Assembly: GCA_028282325.1 (NCBI GenBank)
Contig: JANQID010000093.1
Location: forward strand, 1 to 58,038
Direction: 5' to 3'
Length of the DNA stretch: 58,038 nt
Source: Chloroflexaceae bacterium
GTDB taxonomy: Bacteria; Chloroflexota; Chloroflexia; Chloroflexales; Chloroflexaceae
Each line of letters starts with the position of its first letter. Position 1 is the stretch's first letter. The position numbers were made by a program, and so were the translations under genes. The notes below the pieces were generated by a model that saw only the letters and a list, made by a program, of their open reading frames with translations, was not told the origin of the DNA and ran no database searches. Positions 25,146-33,413 of this stretch are shown here, piece by piece.

Positions 25146-26675
25146 TTATCCAGCGCTGGTTTGCTCAAGAGCGGCGATAGCAATTTCGATCCGCTTCAGG
25201 CTGCGTTCCCGTCCGAGACCGTTTAGCGTATCAAACAACGGCGGAGCGACCGTTCGACCGGTAATGGCCACACGAATTGCACCAAACAACTGGCCCGGCT
25301 TGAGTCCTTGCTCCGCCGCCAATGCGCGCAGCGTCGCCTCCAGCGGCTCAACCTGCCATGCATCGAGGGCGGACAACCCTTCGTAGGCAGCCCGCAAGCC
25401 AGCCGCCGTCCTCGCTGCATCCATCTTCTTCTGAATGAGCATCACCGGCTCATAGCGCAATGCAACGTCTTCGGCAACGCCAACCTCGCGGAAGAAGAAC
25501 TCCAACAACTCCGGCGCTTCGCTCAACTCCTCAACCCGCTCGTGGATCATCGGCGTTAGTCGTCGCAGATAGGCAAGCTCTTCATCGGCGGGCGGATCGC
25601 TTATCAAGCCGGCTTGCACAAGAAATGGCGCGATCCGGTCGGCCAGTTCATCCGACGTGAATTTACGCACGTAGATGCCGTTCATATCCTTCAGCTTATC
25701 GGGGTTCCAACGCGCCGGCGACGGTTGCACACGTTCGATGGTAAAGCGCTCGACAATCTCGTCGCGGGTCATCAGTTCCGTGTGATCGTCATAGCTCCAA
25801 CCCTGGAGCGATAGATAGTTAAACATCGCTTCGGGCAAATAGCCGCGCTCCCAGAAGCGGTTGGTTGCAACGTCGTCTTTGCGCTTCGAGAGTTTGCCGC
25901 GTCCGTCCTGGCGCAAAATATTCGGTACATGCGCAAAGATTGGCGGTTCCCAGCCAAATGCTTTGTACAACAAGATGTGATACGGCGTGCTGGGCACCCA
26001 TTCCTCGCCGCGAATAACGTGGGTGATGCGCATCATCCGATCATCAATCAGGTGCGCCAGGTGATACAAGGGCATGCCCGACGATTTGACCAGCACGATA
26101 TCGTACAGATCGGCGTGGTTGATGATAATCTGCTCGCCGCCGCGGATCAGATCATGAAAACGCGTCATCCCCTCCAGCGGAACCTTCAGCCGGATGGTGT
26201 ATGGTTTTCCTTGCGCTTCAGCCTCGGCAATTTGCTCCGGCGTCCAGTCACGCTCCGGTCCGCGAAATCGAAAGGCCTTGATGCCGCGCGACTCGGCTTC
26301 AGCGCGCATCTGTTCCAACTCCTCCGGTGTGGTGAACGACTTGTAGGCAAGCCCTTTTCGCAGCAAATCGGCAACATATTCGTTGTAAATGCCGCGCTCG
26401 TGGCGATCGGATTGCACATACGGACCATAGGGGCCGCCCACATCGGGGCCCTCATCCCAATCAATGCCGATCCAACGCAGCGACCACATCATATCGTCGG
26501 CGGCTCCAACTACAAAGCGCTTCTCGTCGGTATCTTCGACGCGCAGAATGAACTGTCCGCCATAATGTCGTGCGAACAGCCAGTTGAACAGCGCGGTGCG
26601 CACACCGCCAATATGCAGATAGCCGGTTGGACTTGGTGCGAACCGTACACGCACCGGAGGGGTTATCGTGGCCAT
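25146..26675 (-). CDS. gltX: glutamate--tRNA ligase
   Basis: A 509-residue class I aminoacyl-tRNA synthetase charging tRNA-Glu. The HIGH-type motif YLHIGGVRTALFNW is at about 19-32 and the KMSKS-type motif KLSKR at 261-265, with the C-terminal anticodon-binding region conserved. ATG 26675 has GGAGG five bases upstream; earlier in-frame ATGs at 26699 and 26687 lack a site. The promoter (TTGGGT, 16 bases, TATAAT) lies inside the end of the neighbouring LOG gene. Discriminating or non-discriminating type cannot be told here. Confidence 0.97.
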   Translation of the reverse strand: MATITPPVRVRFAPSPTGYLHIGGVRTALFNWLFARHYGGQFILRVEDTDEKRFVVGAADDMMWSLRWIGIDWDEGPDVGGPYGPYVQSDRHERGIYNEYVADLLRKGLAYKSFTTPEELEQMRAEAESRGIKAFRFRGPERDWTPEQIAEAEAQGKPYTIRLKVPLEGMTRFHDLIRGGEQIIINHADLYDIVLVKSSGMPLYHLAHLIDDRMMRITHVIRGEEWVPSTPYHILLYKAFGWEPPIFAHVPNILRQDGRGKLSKRKDDVATNRFWERGYLPEAMFNYLSLQGWSYDDHTELMTRDEIVERFTIERVQPSPARWNPDKLKDMNGIYVRKFTSDELADRIAPFLVQAGLISDPPADEELAYLRRLTPMIHERVEELSEAPELLEFFFREVGVAEDVALRYEPVMLIQKKMDAARTAAGLRAAYEGLSALDAWQVEPLEATLRALAAEQGLKPGQLFGAIRVAITGRTVAPPLFDTLNGLGRERSLKRIEIAIAALEQTSAG

Positions 26676-26716
26676 ATATGCCTCCATCACACTCGTCATA
26701 GTCCAGAGTTCTGGCC

Positions 26717-26744
26717 ATTATACCAGCGATACCGCTCAACCCAA
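26717..26744 (-). promoter_or_regulatory. gltX promoter with extended -10
   Basis: Minus-strand TTGGGT at 26739-26744, 16 bases, TATAAT at 26717-26722 with TG two bases upstream. It overlaps the last nine bases of the upstream LOG gene. Confidence 0.65.
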
Positions 26745-27320
26745 CCGTCCCTGATCCGCTTCATGCCGGGCATTCAACACGTGTGATTTCAGCACCGCCA
26801 CGGCTGCGGCAACATTGGGCACGGCTTGATACAGGCCCAGTTGATCGTGCGAGGCAAACCCTTGCTCGACGGCGTGTTCAAAGAGGGTTAACAGGGGATC
26901 ATAATAACCCTGCTGATTGAGAATAATGATTGGCTTGTTGTGATACCCCAACTGCCGCAATGTCAGCGTCTCTACCAGTTCTTCAAGCGTGCCAAACCCG
27001 CCGGGAAGCGCGATAAACGCATCCGAGCGTTCATCCATAACCGCCTTGCGCTGGCGCAAGGTCTCCGTCACGACCAGTTCGGTCGCATCGTGCATCGCCA
27101 GCTCGCGATCCACCAACGCCTGGGGGATTACGCCGATCACTTCGCCGCCATGATCGCGGACATGGCGCGCCACCACGCCCATCAGACCAATATGACCGCC
27201 GCCGTAGACTAATCGCCAGCCTGATTCGGCAATCGCGACGCCCAAATCACGCGCAACCGCTTCCATCGTCGCATCTTTGCCATTGCGCGATCCGCAGTAG
27301 ACACACACCGCAAACGACAT
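26736..27320 (-). CDS. LOG-family protein (TIGR00730-type Rossmann fold)
   Basis: A 194-residue protein of the LOG family, which in plants and several bacteria releases cytokinin bases from riboside monophosphates and in bacteria may act as a general nucleotide phosphoribohydrolase. Motifs: VCVYCGSRNG at the N-terminus, VYGGGHIGLMG, and the catalytic PGGFGTLEE with a preceding RK. ATG 27320 follows GGTGG; the frame further upstream has no family match. Cytoplasmic. It is divergent from the TauE/SafE gene. Confidence 0.92.
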   Translation of the reverse strand: MSFAVCVYCGSRNGKDATMEAVARDLGVAIAESGWRLVYGGGHIGLMGVVARHVRDHGGEVIGVIPQALVDRELAMHDATELVVTETLRQRKAVMDERSDAFIALPGGFGTLEELVETLTLRQLGYHNKPIIILNQQGYYDPLLTLFEHAVEQGFASHDQLGLYQAVPNVAAAVAVLKSHVLNARHEADQGRLG

Positions 27321-27363
27321 TTTTCCACCTCGTGTATAATGAGCAAGTCCCATAGACGCTGGC

Positions 27364-27372
27364 ATTGTAGCA
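27364..27372 (-). promoter_or_regulatory. possible LOG promoter (extended -10)
   Basis: TGCTACAAT on the minus strand, about 44 bases before the ATG; no clear -35. Confidence 0.45.
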
Positions 27373-27455
27373 CGCTCGATATATGCTCTGGCGCGACTTT
27401 GTGCGTTCGCCGCGCGGCTTTCGCCTATCGCCATTGTGCATTCCAGATATACGAT

Positions 27456-28202
27456 ATGGACATCATACAAGCCTTTCTCCTTTTCATGGCGGCATTGCTC
27501 GGCGGTGCGCTCAACTCGGTCGCAGGCGGCGGAAGTTTTATCGTCTTCCCGGCGCTCATTTTCAGCGGCGTGCCGACGATCATCGCCAATGCAACCAATA
27601 AAGTCGCGCTCTGGCCAGGGTCGCTGGCGAGCGTTGTCGGCTATCGTCGCGAGTTTGCCAATCAGGATCAATCGCTGGTCGCCTTTACCGGCATTGGTCT
27701 GGTCGGCGGCATCCTGGGCGCATTGTTGCTGCTGTTTACGTCTGAGCGCCTGTTCGCGGCTCTGGTTCCCTATTTTCTCCTGCTGGCGACCTTGCTGTTT
27801 ACCTTCAGCAAGCCGATCTCGGCCCGGCTGAAAATTCTGCTCGAACGATCCGGGGCATGGACAAACTGGATCTTCTTCTTTCTGATCGCGGTGTATGGCG
27901 GCTATTTCGGCGGCGGCATCGGCATTCTGACGCTTACCGTCCTCGCACTATCGGGGATGAGCAATATCCATACAATGAACGCCCTGAAGAATCTGCTGGT
28001 CAGTATGATCAACGGCGTTGCCGTCATCGTCTTCGCGATCAGCGGCGCCGTCGCTTGGCCCGAAGCGGCATTGATGGCCATCGGCGCAATGATCGGCGGC
28101 TACTTCAGCGCAGATATTACTCGCCGCCTGGATCAGCAACTCGTGCGACGGTTTATTATCGTCATCGGTTTTACGATCACGATCATCTTCTTCGTACGTT
28201 AG
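27456..28202 (+). CDS. TauE/SafE-family (TSUP) transporter
   Basis: A 248-residue integral membrane protein with about eight helices in two repeats. The N-terminal half contains GGALNSVAGGGSFIVFPALIFSGVP and NATNKVALWPG, and the C-terminal half repeats the pattern with GGYFGGGIGILTLTVLAL, typical of the TSUP family that moves sulfite, sulfonates or related anions. ATG 27456 was chosen because the first helix begins there; no good ribosome site is visible. Not linked to sulfur genes here, so the substrate is open. A second, distant TSUP gene lies at 46601. Confidence 0.9.
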   Translation: MDIIQAFLLFMAALLGGALNSVAGGGSFIVFPALIFSGVPTIIANATNKVALWPGSLASVVGYRREFANQDQSLVAFTGIGLVGGILGALLLLFTSERLFAALVPYFLLLATLLFTFSKPISARLKILLERSGAWTNWIFFFLIAVYGGYFGGGIGILTLTVLALSGMSNIHTMNALKNLLVSMINGVAVIVFAISGAVAWPEAALMAIGAMIGGYFSADITRRLDQQLVRRFIIVIGFTITIIFFVR

Positions 28203-28241
28203 ACGCATAACCGATGTCGGCAATGCAGAGAGGGGTAGGCT

Positions 28242-28655
28242 ATGCAGCAGCACACCTACCATCTGAAACGTCTTGGCGACGACTTCCTGCAGCGCTATTT
28301 CGACGTTCACCCTGCCGCTGCAAGCTATCTGGGATTGCATGCGTACGATGGTCGAAGCGCCGACTTGAGTCGAGGCGCGATCGCCAGTTGGATCGCCGCT
28401 CTTCAGGACTACCAACGCCAATTGAACCAGATCGACGCGAATGCATTCGCCGCCGACCGCGACCCGACCGCCTGGCTGGATTATCACATTCTCTGCTGGC
28501 AGATTGCGTATGAGCTCTGGCGCTGGAGCGAACAGCGCGAGTATCGACGCAACCCGCTGGTTTATGCATACGATCTCATCTACCAAACGAATTTGAATCT
28601 ACCGCAAGCGGTCATTCTGAGCAAAGCGAAGAATCCCGGCTATCGGGGACGCTGA
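28242..28655 (+). pseudogene. truncated DUF885 protein gene, cut by a mobile repeat
   Basis: Codons 1-113 encode the start of a DUF885-type protein (LGDDFLQRYFDVHPAAASYLGLH, a common N-terminal pattern of this metal-dependent hydrolase-like family, normally 500-600 residues). At base 28580 the frame enters a short inverted-repeat element and ends 18 codons later within it. The remaining ~450 residues of the family are not found downstream. The gene is therefore a broken remnant, although the 137-residue reading frame itself is open. Confidence 0.75.
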
Positions 28656-28708
28656 GACCCTTCGCTCCGCTCAGGGTGACATGCGGCCTGTTCATTATCG
28701 TTTGGTAG
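28580..28708. mobile_element. MITE-like inverted-repeat element, copy 1 (129 bp)
   Basis: Begins CTACCAAACGA and ends TCGTTTGGTAG, giving perfect 11-bp terminal inverted repeats. It is flanked by a direct CAT on each side (28577-28579 and 28709-28711), a possible 3-bp target duplication. The interior holds a palindromic phrase (GTCATTCTGAGC to GCTCAGGGTGAC). It carries no gene and has inserted in the DUF885 gene. Copies 2 and 3 are at 31764 and 57942. Confidence 0.8.
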
Positions 28709-28880
28709 CATCATCGTGCCCGAAGGTTATTCTCGGCAAGAACACGGCACGGGCGAAGGCCAGCAACCCCGCACCGAGCATGACCAGAAAGCCACTGTGG
28801 ATCGCATTGCCCAGCGCCGTGCGCGCCGCATCCAGCATCGCTTCTGGCGCGCCGCCGGTCAGTTCTGTCAGCGTTGTCAA
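28695..28880 (-). pseudogene. possible C-terminal fragment of an MFS-type efflux protein
   Basis: About 50 residues (ARTALGNAIHSGFLVMLGAGLLAFARAVFLPR) resemble the last membrane helix of drug-efflux MFS proteins; the last residues run into the mobile element. No other part of such a gene is present. Weak identification. Confidence 0.35.
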
Positions 28881-29053
28881 CTTTCATTTACGGACGCCAG
28901 CGCGAGCGGGAAGCGCCAGTCACCGCGGAGAAAAACCCGCACTGTATACGTCGGCTACCGCTCAACCCGCTCAATCTGGAGGTGATACGGCATATCGACG
29001 AGCAGTATCTCAAAACGCCGTTCTCTGACTTGCCACAGACGACCGCCGCATAG
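28881..29053 (+). pseudogene. remnant of an IS3-family transposase (OrfB N-terminal region)
   Basis: One frame reads LNLEVIRHIDEQYLKTPF followed by SDLPQTTA, against the conserved IS3 OrfB phrase IDEQYLKTPFYG-W-P-x-MT. The match then ends at a stop, and no DDE domain or OrfA is present, so only about 55 codons of a decayed insertion sequence survive. Together with the two broken genes on its left it marks a region of repeated insertion and deletion. Confidence 0.55.
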
Positions 29054-29123
29054 GTTGCGTTCAAAAGTAAACGGGCGCTGTTGAGCCGTATGGCAGGCTT
29101 GCCGGATAGGGTATGATAGAGCT

Positions 29124-31763
29124 ATGCCGACACCTGTGATCGCGACAAAGCTGCTTGCCCCGCCGCTGCGCCCCCATGCGCTGATGCGCTCGCGCCTGAT
29201 CGCGCGGCTGCACGCCGGCCTGGCGCACAAGCTGAGCCTGATCTCGGCGTCGGCCGGCTTCGGCAAAACCACCCTGCTCAGCAGCTGGATCGCCGGTTGC
29301 GACCGGCCGGTCGCCTGGCTCTCGCTCGATGGCGACGATAACGATCCGAACCGTTTTCTGGCGCATCTGGTTGCGGCGATTCAGACGATCTCGCCAGCGG
29401 TCGGTTCGGGCACGGCGGCGATGCTCCAGGCGCCCCAACCACCGCCCATCGAGGCCCTGCTGCCGATGCTGCTGAATGAACTGGCGACCCTGCCCCAGCC
29501 ATGCGGCCTCGTTCTCGACGACTATCATCTGGTTGATAACTCGTCGGTTGATCACATCCTGACTGTGCTGCTCAACCATCTGCCGCCGCACCTGCATCTG
29601 GCGATTGCCGCGCGTGAGGATCCCGATCTCCCGCTGGCACGGCTGCGCGCGCGTGGCCAGTTGACCGAGCTGCGCGCCGCGGATCTGCGCTTTACCGTCG
29701 ACGAGACGGCGGATTTCCTCAGCCAGGTGATGGGACTGAGCCTGACGGCGAATGATATTGCGGCGCTGGAGGAGCGCACCGAGGGCTGGATCGCCGGGCT
29801 GCAACTGGCGGCGCTCTCCTTGCAAGGTCACGCCGACGCTACCGGATTTATCGCCGCGTTCACCGGCAGCCACCGCTTCGTGCTCGATTATCTGCTGGAA
29901 GAAGTGCTGCACCGCCAGTCCGAAGCTGTGCAGTCATTTCTCTTGTACACGGCCCTTCTGGATCGCCTCTGCGGTCCGCTCTGCGATGCGCTGCTGGAAC
30001 GCCCGACCGGTTCCGGGCAAGCCACTCTGGATGATCTCGAACGGGCCAACCTGTTTCTCATCCCGCTCGATCACGAGCGACGCTGGTATCGCTATCACCA
30101 TCTCTTCGCCGATCTGCTGCGGCAACGCTTGAGTCAACACCCATCCTTGTCTGAGCGGATAGCCGAGTTGCACGGGCGTGCCGCCGATTGGTACGAAGCC
30201 TATGATTTTTCGTTGGACGCCTTTCACCATGCCGCCGCCGCCGGTGACATCGACCGCGCCGAGCGCCTGCTCGCGGGGAAGGGGATGCCGCTGCATTTTC
30301 AAGGCACGGCCACGCCGGTGCTGAACTGGCTGGAGAAGCTTCCACCCGCGGTGTTGGATGCGCGCCCGGCGCTCTGGGTGACATACGCCTCCGCGCTGTC
30401 CGTTACCGGATGGAACAGCCAGGTCGAGCCGACCCTTCAGGCTGCCGAGGCCGCCCTGAGCGCCGCTGAGTCGAACGCCGAGACGCACGATCTGATCGGG
30501 CAGATCGCCGCCATTCGGGCCCTGCTGGCCGGGCCGCAATACGAAGTTGCGACGATCATCGCGCAGGCGCAGCGCGCCCTGATCCATCTGCACCCGGAGA
30601 ATCTGCCGATCCGCGCCGCCGTGAGCAATACGCTGGGGCTGGCCTATCAATTCCAGGGCGAGCGCGCCGCCGCCCGGCGCTACTATCACAAAGCGATCAC
30701 ACTCAGCGAGCAAACGGGGAATCGTTTTATCGCCGCGCTGGCGACCACGGGACTGGGCATTCTGCACGAAATGGATACGCAGCTCACCCAGGCCAAGGCG
30801 AGTTTTCGGCGTGTGTTGGAGCTGGTCGGCGATCCGCCCCCGCCGATCGCCTGCGAGGCCTACCTTGGCCTGGCCCGACTCGCTTATGAATGGAACGACC
30901 TGGACGCCGCCCGGCAGTACGGGCTGCTGGGCCAACAGTTGGCGCAACAGATCGAGCATATCGACAGCGCGGTTGCGGCGGAGATCGTGGTTGCGCGGGT
31001 GAAGCTGGCCGGGGGCGATTCGTCCGGTGCGGCTGAAATCCTGGCTCAGGCCGAACAAGCAGCGCAGCGCCAGGGCTTTGATGCGCTCCTGCCGGAGATC
31101 GCCGCCGTGCAGGTGCAAGTGCTGCTGGGGCAAGGCCAACGAGATACAGCCGCAGCGCTGGCGCAAACGTATGCGCTACCGTTGAGTCAGGTGCGGGTCT
31201 GCCTGGCCCAGGGCGATCCCGCGGCGGCGCTGGCATTGCTGGAGCCAACGCTCCAAGCAGCCGAGGCGAAGGATTGGCCGGACGAGCGCCTCAAAGCGCT
31301 GATCCTCCAGGCGATTGCGCTGCATCAGCAAGGTGAAAGCGAGCGGGCGCTGCAAACGCTCCACGACGCGCTCACGCTCGCAGCGCCGGGAGGCTTCATC
31401 CGCACGTTCGTCGATGCCGGCGCGCCGGTGGCGGATCTCCTGGTCAGGATACGCCAGTCCGGCAGTCCGCTGCTTGCCTACCTTCAGAACGTGCTTGGCG
31501 CTTTTGACACGCAACCGGATGCACAACCCGCAACCAGCAGCCCGCAACCCCTGGCCGATTCGTTAAGCCCGCGTGAACTGGAAGTCTTGCGCCTGGTGAG
31601 CCAGGGGCTCTCGAACCGCGAGATCAGCGAACGCCTCGTCGTCGCGCTCGACACCGTCAAAGGGCATAATCGCCGGATCTACGAGAAGCTTCAGGTGCAG
31701 CGACGCACCGAAGCCGTCGCCCGCGCCCGCGAGCTCGGCTTATTGGATTCCGGCGCGAGGTAG
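29124..31763 (+). CDS. LuxR-family regulator, MalT-like (STAND ATPase)
   Basis: An 879-residue regulator. An N-terminal P-loop (SASAGFGKTTLLSSW, residues 41-55) begins a STAND-type NTPase region with LVLDDYHLVDN as a Walker B-like segment. A long stretch of helical TPR-like repeats (about 330-800) follows, then a C-terminal LuxR HTH: LSPRELEVLRLVSQGLSNREISERL with VKGHNRRIYEKL. This is the MalT architecture, activated by a small ligand or protein. ATG 29124 lies six bases after a TATGAT box, so the mRNA may have little or no leader (weak). The stop TAG at 31761-31763 abuts a mobile repeat copy. Confidence 0.93.
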   Translation: MPTPVIATKLLAPPLRPHALMRSRLIARLHAGLAHKLSLISASAGFGKTTLLSSWIAGCDRPVAWLSLDGDDNDPNRFLAHLVAAIQTISPAVGSGTAAMLQAPQPPPIEALLPMLLNELATLPQPCGLVLDDYHLVDNSSVDHILTVLLNHLPPHLHLAIAAREDPDLPLARLRARGQLTELRAADLRFTVDETADFLSQVMGLSLTANDIAALEERTEGWIAGLQLAALSLQGHADATGFIAAFTGSHRFVLDYLLEEVLHRQSEAVQSFLLYTALLDRLCGPLCDALLERPTGSGQATLDDLERANLFLIPLDHERRWYRYHHLFADLLRQRLSQHPSLSERIAELHGRAADWYEAYDFSLDAFHHAAAAGDIDRAERLLAGKGMPLHFQGTATPVLNWLEKLPPAVLDARPALWVTYASALSVTGWNSQVEPTLQAAEAALSAAESNAETHDLIGQIAAIRALLAGPQYEVATIIAQAQRALIHLHPENLPIRAAVSNTLGLAYQFQGERAAARRYYHKAITLSEQTGNRFIAALATTGLGILHEMDTQLTQAKASFRRVLELVGDPPPPIACEAYLGLARLAYEWNDLDAARQYGLLGQQLAQQIEHIDSAVAAEIVVARVKLAGGDSSGAAEILAQAEQAAQRQGFDALLPEIAAVQVQVLLGQGQRDTAAALAQTYALPLSQVRVCLAQGDPAAALALLEPTLQAAEAKDWPDERLKALILQAIALHQQGESERALQTLHDALTLAAPGGFIRTFVDAGAPVADLLVRIRQSGSPLLAYLQNVLGAFDTQPDAQPATSSPQPLADSLSPRELEVLRLVSQGLSNREISERLVVALDTVKGHNRRIYEKLQVQRRTEAVARARELGLLDSGAR

Positions 31764-31905
31764 CTACCAAACTATATATGGAGACACCGCATGCGGTCAT
31801 TCTGAGCGCAGCGAAGAAGCTCGGATTCCCAGGCCACCGAGACCCTTCCCCTTCGCTTCGCTCAGGGTCAGGGTGACATGCAGCATACGCATCATCGTTT
31901 GGTAG
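31764..31905. mobile_element. MITE-like inverted-repeat element, copy 2 (142 bp)
   Basis: Ends CTACCAAAC and GTTTGGTAG as in copy 1, with the same interior phrase (GCGGTCATTCTGAGC to CAGGGTGACATGC) but more divergent. It directly follows the LuxR stop codon, whose TAG is part of a GTAG that also precedes copy 3, so the element may have supplied the stop. Confidence 0.8.
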
Positions 31906-32124
31906 CTCCCGGCTGCCACGCCGACAACACCCCCGGTTCTCCCAACCACACCCCCCGACAACACCAAAGTGTCTAACCTGTTCCCCGTCCCGGCGCTATG
32001 CTGTGAGCACATCACCGGTCGGTACAGTGGAAATGCCAAACCAGGCAATGCGTTCCAATACACCTACACCCGAGTCGGCTCACGCTTCAAACAACGTTAC
32101 TTGCAACCACCCTGGGGCAGGCGT
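31906..32124. other. non-coding spacer
   Basis: About 220 bases, C-rich at the start (CACCCCCG and similar), without a supportable gene or a clear promoter. Together with mobile repeat copy 2, the gap between genes is 361 bases. Confidence 0.5.
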
Positions 32125-32361
32125 ATGGCACAAGATAACACACCGACAATCTATCACATCCGGCTTCAGGGTCATTTGCAGCCACAGTGGAGCGACTGGT
32201 TCGATGGGCTAAGCGTCACGCTGGCGGAGAGCGGCATAACCGTGCTGCACGGCCCGATCGCCGATCAGGCGACGCTGCACGGCGTACTGCGCAAAGTACG
32301 CGATCTCGGTTTGCCGCTGCTTGCGGTTGTGCGGATCGCGCCGGAGCAAGAAGACATATAA
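32125..32361 (+). CDS. conserved small protein next to the LuxR/DUF4386 genes
   Basis: A 78-residue soluble protein (TIYHIRLQGHLQPQWSDWFDGLSV, then a VLRKVRDLGLPLLAVVRI ending). Proteins of this pattern recur in Chloroflexota between or beside DUF4386 and regulator genes, as far as I recall, but have no name or function. GGGGCAGG precedes ATG 32125. It is 13 bases before the DUF4386 start. The compact alpha/beta pattern suggests a ligand-binding or ferredoxin-like fold (inference). Confidence 0.7.
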   Translation: MAQDNTPTIYHIRLQGHLQPQWSDWFDGLSVTLAESGITVLHGPIADQATLHGVLRKVRDLGLPLLAVVRIAPEQEDI

Positions 32362-32374
32362 AGGAGGAGTTGTT

Positions 32375-33112
32375 ATGGATAGTCGTCAGTATGCATTGTC
32401 GCCGCAGCACGCGGCGCGTATCGCAGGAGTGTTGTATCTCGTGATCATCGGCGCCGGGATATTCGCCCAGTTTTTCGTTCGCTCGGAGCTGATTGCGGTT
32501 GGAGACGCCGCCGCAACCGCCGCGAACATCCTCGCCGCCGAGGGCCTCTTCCGCGTGGGGATCGCCGCCGACCTGGCGATGATTATCGCCGACATTATCG
32601 TTGGCCTGATTTTCTACGTGCTGTTGAAGCCGACCAACCAGGCGCTGGCTTTGCTGGCCGCTCTGTTTCGGCTGGCGCAAGCGACGATTCTGGGCCTCAA
32701 CCTGCTGAATCTCTTCATCGGGCTGGAGTTGGTGCGCCCCGCCGGCGTAACCGACGCGCTCGCTGCCGATCAGGCCCAGACGTTCGCTTTGCTCTTTTTC
32801 CAGGCCCACGGCGTCGGCTATGCGCTCGGCCTGATTTTCTTCGGCGTCTACCTGTTCATCCTGGGCTACCTGATCGTGCGCTCGGACATCATCCCCCGGT
32901 TGTTGGGCGGTCTGCTGATGCTCGCGGCTACGGGCTATCTCGTGGATAGCTTCGCCCAGGTGCTGCTCATCAACTACAGCACGTACGCGCCGATCTTCAC
33001 GTATGTGGTGCTGCTGCCCGCGCTGGTCGCCGAATTGTCGCTGGCCCTGTGGCTCCTGGTGAAAGGCGTCGGCGGACGGCAGCCGCAGCACGCCGTGGCG
33101 GCGGCTTCGTAA
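32375..33112 (+). CDS. DUF4386 family membrane protein
   Basis: A 245-residue protein with about six or seven hydrophobic helices and the DUF4386 opening AARIAGVLYLVIIGAGIFAQFFVRS. A perfect AAGGAGGAG site precedes ATG 32375, implying strong translation. The family is widespread in Chloroflexota and Bacteroidota, membrane-located and uncharacterised. It is tightly linked to the 78-residue gene upstream, so the pair are probably one operon. Confidence 0.88.
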   Translation: MDSRQYALSPQHAARIAGVLYLVIIGAGIFAQFFVRSELIAVGDAAATAANILAAEGLFRVGIAADLAMIIADIIVGLIFYVLLKPTNQALALLAALFRLAQATILGLNLLNLFIGLELVRPAGVTDALAADQAQTFALLFFQAHGVGYALGLIFFGVYLFILGYLIVRSDIIPRLLGGLLMLAATGYLVDSFAQVLLINYSTYAPIFTYVVLLPALVAELSLALWLLVKGVGGRQPQHAVAAAS

Positions 33113-33142
33113 TCATCGATAGCAAACGATAGCGAGCACATT

Positions 33143-33205
33143 CTGGTGGTCCTCGTCATCCTCCTGGTGGTCCTCGCCACCCTCCTGGTCGTCCTCATCG
33201 TAGCA
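33143..33205. repeat. three tandem 21-bp units (minisatellite)
   Basis: Units starting CTGGTGGTCCTC at 33143 and 33164 and a diverged one at 33185. The plus-strand frame that continues past the DUF4386 stop would read as a Val/Leu-rich stretch, but it has only a GTG start and no ribosome site. Confidence 0.75.
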
Positions 33206-33312
33206 CGGTGGGTCGAGAACAACGAGGATTGGAGTGACCTGACGTGCAAGTTATGTGGGGAAGTTGGAGGGGCGGCATCACTATTTGACAATACTACAAT
33301 ACGTCAAAAATC

Positions 33313-33406
33313 CGAGAGCGCGTAGGAGTCGAACCCACCAGCGAAGTTCGTCACCCCGCTCACTGGTTTTGAAGACCAGGACAGCCACCGGGCCGCATCC
33401 GCTCTC
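33313..33406 (-). tRNA. selC: selenocysteine tRNA (anticodon UCA)
   Basis: A 94-nt cloverleaf on the minus strand. The anticodon arm is a 5-bp stem CTGGT/ACCAG with loop CTTCAAA, giving UCA, which reads UGA. Diagnostic tRNA-Sec traits are a 6-bp D stem with a 4-base loop, a long variable arm (AGCG/CGCT closing a large loop), the T arm GTGGG-TTCGACT-CCTAC, and an 8-nt acceptor 3' strand whose eighth pair is a G-G mismatch. CCA is not encoded. The gene implies UGA recoding in this organism, yet selA, selB, selD and an obvious selenoprotein are absent from the window. Confidence 0.92.
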
Positions 33407-33413
33407 ATTGGGG

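Noticed and set aside
29061-31166. long minus-strand open frames across the LuxR gene
   Set aside because: Shadow frames opposite the MalT-like gene with Arg/Gln-rich random composition.
33133-33325. small transmembrane protein gene after DUF4386
   Set aside because: Only a GTG start, no ribosome site, built from a minisatellite and running into the tRNA gene; kept only as a finding.
33313-33406. tRNA-Ser or suppressor tRNA instead of tRNA-Sec
   Set aside because: The anticodon loop CTTCAAA gives UCA, and the 6-bp D stem with 4-base loop and long acceptor fit tRNA-Sec.
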